DNA from: Spirochaetae bacterium HGW-Spirochaetae-9
GTDB taxonomy: Bacteria > Spirochaetota > Spirochaetia > Treponematales > Rectinemataceae
Length of the DNA stretch: 6,089 nucleotides
Assembly: GCA_002839205.1 (NCBI GenBank)
Contig: PGXP01000110.1
Location: forward strand, 1 to 6,089
Direction of reading: 5' to 3'
The notes under the pieces are model-generated. The model was not told where the DNA came from. It made no database searches and saw only the letters and a program-made list of their open reading frames with translations. This document shows positions 1-5,680 of this stretch, piece after piece (the stretch's first letter is position 1; the number at the start of each line of letters is the position of its first letter). The position numbers and the translations under genes were made by a program.

Positions 1-1227
1 TTCGAGGCAGGTGAGGGTGGGGAAAATCCTGATGTTCTGGAAGGTCCTGGCTATACCTTTTTTTACGATCTCGTGGAGGTGCTCGCCAGAAATTTCCTCT
101 TCCTTGAATCGGATGCTGCCTTTTTGGGGTTTGTAAATGCCTGTGATGAGGTTGAAAAGGGTTGTTTTCCCTGCCCCGTTGGGACCGATGAGAGCGGTGA
201 TCCTTCCTTTTTCTATCGTGGCGCTCATGCCGGATACGGCCATGACGCCGCCGAAGGAGAGGGATACATCCTTGACCTCGACCAGGGGCCTGGAACCGGT
301 CTCGATATGGACTGTTGGCACATCCCTATGTATTTCCGCTTCCGGATTCGATTTTCTGCGCTTTCCTCCCAGGGCGCGGCGCAGGGCTTCCCCCGAGTCC
401 CTGACGCGGGGAAGGAAGCCTGCCGGTCTGAAGATCATCATGAGAAGGAGAGCGAGTCCAAAGAACATCAGCCTGTATTTGGCGAAAGGTCTGAATACTT
501 CGGGGAATATCGTGATGGCAAGGGCGCCGAGCACGAAGGCCGCCAGCTTGTAATGCCGTACATCGACGCCCAGGGCTTCGGCCGCTGTCTCATCCTCCCT
601 GATATAGTTCCAGGCTCGCCCCACCCGGGAACGCTGCAGGCGGATGAGCCCGAAGGTGATGATGGCGATGAGAATCCAGATGAGGTAGTAGAATTGGCGC
701 GAAGATACGATGGGAAAGAAAAAGCTGGGAGAGTCGATGCCATTGATTCCGTTGGGTCCACCTGTCAGTCCAAACGGATTGTTGATCATTGTGAGGCGGA
801 TTATCTCGCCCAAGCCTATCGTGACGATGCACAGGTAGTCGCCCTTCAGATGGATGACGGGGGCAGTGACGAGCCAGGCGAAGATGCCCGATATCAAGGC
901 TGAAACGGGCAGAAGGAGGAGAATGGGGATATGAAACTGCGTGTTGAGGATGGCCGTCACATAGGCGCCTATGGCGTAGAAGCCCGTATGGCCCAGATCG
1001 AAGAGGCCGACCTCTCCCAGGACGATGTTGAGGGAAAGCCCGAGGAGGGCGTAGATTCCGCAATAGAATCCCACATCGATCCAATAATTGTCGATAAATG
1101 GCATCAGGGGAAAAATCCCCAGGATTGCAACTGCAGCGATGGTGAGTTTTGTGCGGTCGATGCGACGCTTCCCATCTCCGGGAAAGGCAGAGGAAATCCT
1201 GGTCAGCAGTGTTTTGGTTATGCTCAT
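1..1227 (-). CDS. livM-livG: LivM-LivG fusion: branched-chain amino-acid ABC permease joined to ATP-binding subunit (partial, C-terminus off window)
   Basis: This is inner-membrane permease plus cytoplasmic ATPase of a LIV-type importer in one chain. Minus-strand codons are open from ATG 1227 to base 1 (409 codons); I checked every triplet and found no stop. Residues 1-272 are LivM: hydrophobic segments near 29-45, 52-71, 100-120, 180-195 and 253-266, with family signatures at 74-89 (GLFDLGH..), 129-144 ([16 protein letters not shown]), 154-161 (LTGGPNGI) and 266-272 (FRPAGFL). A basic, polar linker (about 273-312) leads into LivG, with Walker A at 348-356 (GPNGAGKTT, Lys354) and a Q-loop near Gln397 (RTFQNIR); signature motif and Walker B lie outside. 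The LivM part is short: about 49 family residues, including the GGMGS segment, are missing at residue 235. The start overlaps the livH stop by one base, with GGAG 8 nt upstream. LivM/LivG identity is secure; whether the shortened permease works is unknown. Confidence 0.9.
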   Translation of the reverse strand, partial: MSITKTLLTRISSAFPGDGKRRIDRTKLTIAAVAILGIFPLMPFIDNYWIDVGFYCGIYALLGLSLNIVLGEVGLFDLGHTGFYAIGAYVTAILNTQFHIPILLLLPVSALISGIFAWLVTAPVIHLKGDYLCIVTIGLGEIIRLTMINNPFGLTGGPNGINGIDSPSFFFPIVSSRQFYYLIWILIAIITFGLIRLQRSRVGRAWNYIREDETAAEALGVDVRHYKLAAFVLGALAITIFPEVFRPFAKYRLMFFGLALLLMMIFRPAGFLPRVRDSGEALRRALGGKRRKSNPEAEIHRDVPTVHIETGSRPLVEVKDVSLSFGGVMAVSGMSATIEKGRITALIGPNGAGKTTLFNLITGIYKPQKGSIRFKEEEISGEHLHEIVKKGIARTFQNIRIFPTLTCLE

Positions 1228-2138
1228 CAGACTTTCTCCGCCACTTTTTCGCCCAGGAGGCCGGTTGGCCTGAAGATGAGTGTGAGAATGAGGAGGACGA
1301 AGACGAATACGTCTTTCCATGCTCCTGATACATAGCCTGAGAGGAGGGATTCGACGATACCCAGGAGAAGGCCTCCTATCATCGCCCCTGGGATGTTGCC
1401 GATGCCGCCCAGGATCGTTGCGGTGAAAGCCTTGAGGCCATAGTTCCAGCCCATGTTGAAGCTGATGGCTCTGTAATACATCCCATTCATCAGGCCGGCC
1501 ACGCCGCCCAAGCCCGGGCCCAGGGCAAAGACGAAGAAAATGACCTTGCGCACATCGATGCCGACGATAGTGGCTGTCTCCCTGTCGAGGGCTGAAGCCC
1601 TCACAGCAGCGCCGAAAGTGGATTTTTCAACGATAAGCCAGATTATCAGCATGAGCGCAAAGGAGATGCCGAGAATTGTCACCTGGAGTTCAGTGACGGG
1701 AACCCCGAGTATGGAAAATCTATAGGCTGGCACGACGCTCGCAGGGAAGGCCTGCGGCCTCGCTCCCCAGATCGCCATGATGGAATTCTGAATGAAGATA
1801 GCCACTCCGAGGGCCGAAACGACCAATGAAAGCCTGCCTGAAGGGTAGACCGGTCTGTATGCGATCCTCTCCACGAGGACGCCCGCCAGGGCGACGCTTA
1901 TGGCGACGATGCCGGCGGCAAAGGCCATGCCTCCCCAGATGCCTATGCTCGCCGTCACCTTTCCGGCGGCGCTTGTGAGTATGGTGTAGCCAAGATAGGC
2001 CCCGAAGGCAAAAAGATCGCCATGGGCGAAGTTGATCAGTTTCATCACGCCATACACCATGGAATATCCCAGGGCGACGAGGGCATAGAAAGAGCCGATG
2101 GTAAGGCCGTTGACGAGTTGTTCTATAAAGGTGGTCAC
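1227..2138 (-). CDS. livH: LivH: branched-chain amino-acid ABC transporter permease
   Basis: Integral membrane permease that pairs with LivM to form the channel of a LIV-type importer. From the GTG at 2138 it has 303 residues, normal for LivH. The N-terminus ([26 protein letters not shown]) and the following INFAHGD..FGAY motif are typical of LivH. The cytoplasmic loop [11 protein letters not shown] with G-I-D-V, the conserved [11 protein letters not shown] segment and the closing IFRPTGLLG are all present, so this subunit looks intact. I prefer the GTG start because AAGGAG lies 4 nt upstream and family members begin just before [12 protein letters not shown] at 2162 would add eight residues but lies directly beside an mRNA hairpin and has no evident ribosome-binding site. 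Its stop overlaps the livM start (TGATG), implying translational coupling. It lies 108 nt after livJ. Confidence 0.93.
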   Translation of the reverse strand: MTTFIEQLVNGLTIGSFYALVALGYSMVYGVMKLINFAHGDLFAFGAYLGYTILTSAAGKVTASIGIWGGMAFAAGIVAISVALAGVLVERIAYRPVYPSGRLSLVVSALGVAIFIQNSIMAIWGARPQAFPASVVPAYRFSILGVPVTELQVTILGISFALMLIIWLIVEKSTFGAAVRASALDRETATIVGIDVRKVIFFVFALGPGLGGVAGLMNGMYYRAISFNMGWNYGLKAFTATILGGIGNIPGAMIGGLLLGIVESLLSGYVSGAWKDVFVFVLLILTLIFRPTGLLGEKVAEKV

Positions 2139-2142
2139 GATT

Positions 2143-2148
2143 CTCCTT
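2143..2148 (-). promoter_or_regulatory. Ribosome-binding site of livH (decides GTG start)
   Basis: On the minus strand this reads AAGGAG and is followed after 4 nt by GTG at 2138. No comparable purine-rich site precedes the longer TTG start at 2162, which sits at the foot of a stem-loop, so this site supports the shorter protein. Confidence 0.7.
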
Positions 2149-2163
2149 CGCGCTTCGGGCAAT

Positions 2164-2207
2164 AAGAGAGCTGGCCGTATCGGCGCACCGATCTGGCCAG
2201 CTCTCTT
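2164..2207 (-). promoter_or_regulatory. Strong intercistronic stem-loop between livJ and livH
   Basis: The arms 2164-2176 and 2195-2207 are perfect 13-bp inverted repeats (AAGAGAGCTGGCC / GGCCAGCTCTCTT). Inside them is a 2x2 mismatch, then a further 5-bp stem (2179-2183 with 2188-2192) closed by a 4-nt loop. In the livJ-livH transcript this would be a long stable hairpin starting about 40 nt after the livJ stop and ending 25 nt before the livH GTG. No U-run follows it, so a simple intrinsic terminator is unlikely. Hairpins at this position in binding-protein-dependent transport operons can protect the 3' end of the binding-protein message and raise its level over the permeases; that role here is inferred. 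Partial termination is the alternative. Confidence 0.8.
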
Positions 2208-2246
2208 GGGTTGCCATTGCGCTTACGCCTCGGCATGCCGTCTAGA

Positions 2247-3425
2247 TCACTTTGCGGATACTACTAGTTTGCCGTCGCTCGCCACTTCGTACATCTTGTA
2301 GGGTACGTCTCTGCGGTCGCCGCGCTCGGTGAAGAGAACGGGGCCGGTGACGCCTTCCACGCCATCCATCTTGGTCTTCATGGTGTCGGCGATGGCGGCT
2401 GAGTCGGTTTTTCCCGCCTTGCCGATAGCGCCTACGATGCCGTAGAGCGCGTCAGCCGCGTAGACGGGCCATGGGCTGGAGGGGAGTTCTTTGAATTTCT
2501 CGGCATAGAGAGCCTTGAACTGCTCGGCGATGGATGTGGTGACGTCGGTGACGAGGGGTTCCTGGGTCATGAGTGCACCCTGGGCTACATTGATGCCGGC
2601 GATCTTGACGAAGTCGTCGTTGATGGCCGCGTTGCCGCCGATGAAGGGGCAGTTGAGTCCAGCGTCGCGCGCCTGTCGGATGAGGAGTCCGGCCTCGGGA
2701 TAATAGCCGGTAAAATACCAGACATCGGGTTTTGTCTCGCGCAGTTTCGTCACGACAGAGGAGAAGTCTTTTTCCTTGGGCGTAATGGCGTCGAAGTAGA
2801 CGATCTCTGTCTTGCCTTCGGCGATATAGGGAGCGAGAGCTTTTTCAGCCTCGTCGGCCACGCCTTTGGCGAAAGTCGAATTGTCGTGCATTATGGCGAT
2901 GCGCTTGGCGCCCAGGGTTTCCACGGCATACTTGCCGAAGAACAGCCCCTGTGCATCGTCGCGGCCGCAGGTTCTGAAAAAGAACTGCCTTTCCTTGTCC
3001 ATCGTCAGCCTGAGGGCTGTGGCGCCATAGGCCACGGATACGATCTTGTTTTTTTCATAGATATCGGCGGCCGGTTCGGTGACCGAAGATCCGTAGCTGC
3101 CGATGACGGCGACAACTTTCTGCGAGACAGCTTTCTGCGCGGCGAGGGCCGAATCCTTGGGATTTGATCCGTCGTCGACGATGACGATTTCAATCTGCTT
3201 TCCAAGGACGCCGCCTGCCTTGTTTATGAGCTCGGCGGCCACTTCCACCGACTGCTTGGCCATCTGGCCTTCGTAGGCGTAATCGCCCGTGATGGGTGCC
3301 TGAAGGGCGATCTTGATGGTCTTGCCCCCGGCCGATCCTCCACAACCAGCCAGAATGAGCAATAAGGTCGCCGCCAGAGATGCGGCGATCATGAGCCCTC
3401 GGCCGTATTTTCTCGAATGTGACAT
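2247..3425 (-). CDS. livJ: LivJ/LivK-type branched-chain amino-acid-binding lipoprotein
   Basis: Solute-binding protein of the adjacent LIV-type importer: it captures the amino acid outside the inner membrane and delivers it to the permeases. It has 392 residues from ATG 3425, with AGGAGG 7 nt upstream. A basic N-terminus (SHSRKYGRG), a hydrophobic stretch at 11-25 and the lipobox L25-A-G-C28 predict lipoprotein processing at Cys28. The rest is the Peripla_BP_6 fold: KTIKIALQAPITGDYA near 35-50, AGGVLGKQIEI near 70-80, the ligand-lobe segment VIGSYGSSVTEPAADIYE at 107-124 and YGAT at 133-136, both corresponding to carboxylate/amine-binding segments of E. coli LIVBP, and RIAIMHDNSTFAKGV in the second lobe. 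The E. coli LIVBP ligand tyrosine appears to be Phe185 here, so specificity may differ. First gene of the leftward operon. The family is certain; the substrate is not. Confidence 0.94.
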   Translation of the reverse strand: MSHSRKYGRGLMIAASLAATLLLILAGCGGSAGGKTIKIALQAPITGDYAYEGQMAKQSVEVAAELINKAGGVLGKQIEIVIVDDGSNPKDSALAAQKAVSQKVVAVIGSYGSSVTEPAADIYEKNKIVSVAYGATALRLTMDKERQFFFRTCGRDDAQGLFFGKYAVETLGAKRIAIMHDNSTFAKGVADEAEKALAPYIAEGKTEIVYFDAITPKEKDFSSVVTKLRETKPDVWYFTGYYPEAGLLIRQARDAGLNCPFIGGNAAINDDFVKIAGINVAQGALMTQEPLVTDVTTSIAEQFKALYAEKFKELPSSPWPVYAADALYGIVGAIGKAGKTDSAAIADTMKTKMDGVEGVTGPVLFTERGDRRDVPYKMYEVASDGKLVVSAK

Positions 3426-3432
3426 AGGTGTG

Positions 3433-3438
3433 CCTCCT
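3433..3438 (-). promoter_or_regulatory. Ribosome-binding site of livJ
   Basis: Minus-strand AGGAGG, 7 nt before ATG 3425. It is a near-ideal Shine-Dalgarno site and sets the start directly before a clean lipoprotein signal peptide, ruling out the in-frame upstream extension of 50 codons. Confidence 0.85.
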
Positions 3439-3458
3439 GAGACATCGTATAGTAGGGA

Positions 3459-3486
3459 TTTATAACGCGCAAGTTGAAATCGCCAA
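3459..3486 (-). promoter_or_regulatory. Candidate promoter of the livJ-livH-livMG operon
   Basis: On the minus strand TTGGCG (3486-3481) and TATAAA (3464-3459) are separated by 16 bp and would start transcription about 25-30 nt before the livJ ATG. The fit to a sigma-70-type consensus is reasonable. A second possible -10 (TATACG, about 3450-3445) lies closer to the gene. This is by-eye prediction only. Confidence 0.5.
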
Positions 3487-3489
3487 CTT
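3471..3489. promoter_or_regulatory. Candidate operator: AAGTTG-N7-CAACTT dyad between the divergent promoters
   Basis: The arms 3471-3476 and 3484-3489 are perfect 6-bp inverted repeats with 7 bp between them. The dyad overlaps the livJ -35 box and ends 4 bp short of the rightward -35 box, a good place for a factor controlling both units. A second pair, ATAACGC (3462-3468) and GCGTTAT (3523-3529), is arranged symmetrically around both promoters. Both are short enough to arise by chance, and no regulator gene is in the window. Confidence 0.3.
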
Positions 3490-3493
3490 TTCC

Positions 3494-3519
3494 TTGACAG
3501 TCTTTCGATGTGGTTATAG
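3494..3519 (+). promoter_or_regulatory. Candidate promoter of the oxidoreductase operon
   Basis: A perfect TTGACA -35 box at 3494-3499 is followed by TTATAG (3514-3519), preceded by TG at 3511-3512 as in extended -10 promoters. The spacer is only 14-15 bp, shorter than the usual 17, so it may be weak or activator-dependent. It lies about 40 nt before the start codon at 3560. Confidence 0.45.
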
Positions 3520-3559
3520 CCTGCGTTATCGTATTTTTCTTTGCATCGCGAGGAGAATA

Positions 3560-5680
3560 ATGCCCAGGATAACAACGCACCCCGTGCTTCCCATCCCCGA
3601 GGGGAGGAAGGAAGCAGGATTTTTTTTTGACGGAAAACCGGTGGTCGGATATGCTGGAGAGCCTGTAGCCTCCTCCCTCGTAGCTCTCGGTGTCGCCTGT
3701 TTTTCGAAGCATTATAAGGATGGTGCGCCTCAAGGTCTTTTCTGCGCCAACGGTCAGTGTTCCCAGTGCACCGTTCTCATCGATGGTATCCCGCGCAAAT
3801 CCTGCGTCACCCCTCTCGTGGATGGTATGGATGTGCGTACTCTTGTTGGCCTTCCCATTCTGCCAGAGTTGAACGATCCTTTGAAACAGGCTGAACGCCG
3901 CACCATACGCACCGATATCCTTGTCGTCGGCGGTGGTCCCTCCGGGCTTTCCGCTGCCTACGAGCTCGGAAAATTGGGTTTCCAGGTCGTCGTGGCCGAT
4001 GACAAGGAAAAGCTGGGCGGCAAGCTTGTGCTGCAGACCCACAAGTTCTTTGGATCCGAGGAGGACTGCTATGCCGGCGTCCGCGGCATCGATATTGCCG
4101 GAAAGCTCGAAGAAAAACTGGGCAAGCTTCCCAATGTCACCGTTCTTCGCAACGCTCCAGTTGTCTCCATATTCAAGGACAGGAAGGCGGGAATCTATAA
4201 GGACTATTCCTCATTTCTCATTGTGGAGTTCACGGCTATTGTTGTGGCTGCAGGCGCCCGTGAAAAGAGCATTCTCTTCCCCGGCAACGACCTGCCCGGC
4301 GTCTATGGAGCCGGCGCCTTCCAGACCCTCGTCAACCGCGACCTTGTCGCGGCATCGAAAAAGCTCCTCATCGTCGGTTCGGGCAACGTCGGCCTCATCG
4401 CCGCCTACCACGCCCTACAGGCGGGCATACAGGTAGCGGGCATCGTCGAGGTGGCGGGAAGGATCACCGGTTACAAGGTCCATGCCGACAAGATACGAAG
4501 GATGGGCGTGCCCATTCACCTGAATACGACGATCCTGAGAGCCGAGAGCGACAGTTCAGGCGAGGGCAGAGTGACAAAAGCCTTCGTCTCCAAGGTTGAT
4601 GACAATTTCAGGCCGATTCCAGGTACAACGATCCTCCACGAGGTGGACACCGTCCTCATCGCGACGGGCCTCGCATCCTGCGATGAATTCCTGAGGCAGG
4701 CCCAAAGCTACGGCATCCTCGCCGTGGCCGCCGGCGATGCCGAGGAGATAGCCGAAGCCTCGAGCGCAATGTTCGGCGGCAGGATAGCGGCATTCAGCCT
4801 GGCCAGGATGCTTGGCAAGCGCATTGAAATCGATCCTACCTGGATTCCCAAGCGCGATGTTCTGAAATCACGGCCCGGCGACGTGTTCTCGAGAAGCCCG
4901 GTTCTTCCCGAGGCCAAATGGAGCCCCGTCTTCTTCTGTTCAGAGGAGATCCCCTGCAATCCCTGCACGACGGTCTGCCCGACCTCGGCGATCAAGTTGA
5001 GACCGCTTCGCCACAACCTTCTCGACCTGCCCTATTTTGACGGAACGAAATGCATTGGATGTCTTTCCTGCGTGTCGATCTGCCCAGGCCTAGCCGTCAG
5101 CCTCATACGAAGAGTGGCCGATGACTCCGCCGAGGTCGTCCTGCCATGGGAATTCGCCGCCGACTTCCCCGACGGAACGATGATGGATCTCGTCGGCCAG
5201 GAAGGGGCTTTCCTCGAAAGCGCCCCTGTGGTGTCGCACAAGCGGAATGCGAAGAAGAACACCTGGCTCCTCACCTTCAGGACTTCCCTTCGCAACGCCT
5301 CGAGCATTGCCGGAATAAGGGTGCAGGGTCCCGAAGTATCCGAAGGCAGAGCTGTCGACGAGTCGGGTTGCCTTGACCTTGACGCCTATGTCTGCCGCTG
5401 CGAGCGCGTGACCTTGGGTGAACTCATTCAATACATAAAAGACAACAATGTCCGCGACATCAACCAGCTGAAGACGCTGAGGGTGGGCATGGGAGCCTGC
5501 GGAGCGAAAACCTGCTCACAGCTTGTAGGAAGGGCTTTCAAGCTTGCCGGCGTCAACCTGGCCGAAGTGGAGCCGGGTTCCCTGAGGCCCCTCTTTATGG
5601 AAGTGCCCATGGGCGAAATCGTCAATGAAGGTCTTTTGCGGCTCGGTGGCAAGGATGCCGGATCCAGGGGGGCGCCATGA
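3560..5680 (+). CDS. Multi-cluster FAD/NAD(P) oxidoreductase: fused HcnA/HcnB-like (SoxA/OoxA-like) subunit with inserted ferredoxin segment
   Basis: Predicted cytoplasmic electron-transfer subunit of an amino-acid or amine dehydrogenase complex, 706 residues. Domains in order: a Fer2_4-type [2Fe-2S] domain at about 18-100 with Cys62, 67, 70 and 82 (C-x4-C-x2-C-x11-C); a disulfide-reductase-type FAD/NAD core at about 117-420, with FAD motif G124-G-G-P-S-G129 and second dinucleotide motif G273-S-G-N-V-G278, ending in AGDAEEIAEAS at 391-401; a two-cluster ferredoxin-like segment (Cys460, 466, 469, 473 and Cys498, 501, 504, 508); and a C-terminal BFD-type [2Fe-2S] domain with Cys612, 614, 647 and 652. 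HcnA and HcnB/OoxA are usually separate proteins, so this is a fusion, and the ferredoxin segment is extra. The start follows GAGGAG (3550-3555) by 4 nt; in-frame codons back to 3428 precede any RBS and cross the promoter. Its stop overlaps the next gene (ATGA). The substrate cannot be read from this subunit; the catalytic site is probably in the downstream gene. Confidence 0.88.
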   Translation: MPRITTHPVLPIPEGRKEAGFFFDGKPVVGYAGEPVASSLVALGVACFSKHYKDGAPQGLFCANGQCSQCTVLIDGIPRKSCVTPLVDGMDVRTLVGLPILPELNDPLKQAERRTIRTDILVVGGGPSGLSAAYELGKLGFQVVVADDKEKLGGKLVLQTHKFFGSEEDCYAGVRGIDIAGKLEEKLGKLPNVTVLRNAPVVSIFKDRKAGIYKDYSSFLIVEFTAIVVAAGAREKSILFPGNDLPGVYGAGAFQTLVNRDLVAASKKLLIVGSGNVGLIAAYHALQAGIQVAGIVEVAGRITGYKVHADKIRRMGVPIHLNTTILRAESDSSGEGRVTKAFVSKVDDNFRPIPGTTILHEVDTVLIATGLASCDEFLRQAQSYGILAVAAGDAEEIAEASSAMFGGRIAAFSLARMLGKRIEIDPTWIPKRDVLKSRPGDVFSRSPVLPEAKWSPVFFCSEEIPCNPCTTVCPTSAIKLRPLRHNLLDLPYFDGTKCIGCLSCVSICPGLAVSLIRRVADDSAEVVLPWEFAADFPDGTMMDLVGQEGAFLESAPVVSHKRNAKKNTWLLTFRTSLRNASSIAGIRVQGPEVSEGRAVDESGCLDLDAYVCRCERVTLGELIQYIKDNNVRDINQLKTLRVGMGACGAKTCSQLVGRAFKLAGVNLAEVEPGSLRPLFMEVPMGEIVNEGLLRLGGKDAGSRGAP

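Noticed and set aside
73..903. A long open frame on the plus strand (276 codons) opposite livM-livG
   Set aside because: It has no recognisable protein features and lies in the codon register directly complementary to the LivMG frame, where stops are naturally rare in GC-rich coding DNA. The minus-strand product matches LivM and LivG motif by motif.
590..1333. A minus-strand frame of 247 codons crossing the livH/livM junction
   Set aside because: Its translation is a low-complexity Ser/Arg/His-rich chain typical of an off-frame reading, and both true genes are well identified in the other frames.
2231..2240. Perfect 10-bp palindrome CGGCATGCCG after livJ
   Set aside because: It has no loop and a common composition; it is more likely chance than an operator or terminator.
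2208..2246. Possible intrinsic terminator or small RNA just after livJ
   Set aside because: There is no stem followed by a U-run on the minus strand here; the only strong structure is the hairpin at 2164-2207, which also lacks a U-run.
3048..3054. A AAA AAC heptamer in frame in livJ, a classic -1 frameshift site
   Set aside because: It encodes the ordinary Glu-Lys-Asn of a conserved binding-protein segment, the protein is full length without shifting, and I see no downstream pseudoknot or useful -1 frame.
3428..3559. An earlier in-frame start for the multi-cluster oxidoreductase (44 extra residues)
   Set aside because: It would overlap the livJ ribosome-binding site and both predicted promoters, has no Shine-Dalgarno site of its own, and the added residues resemble nothing in the family.
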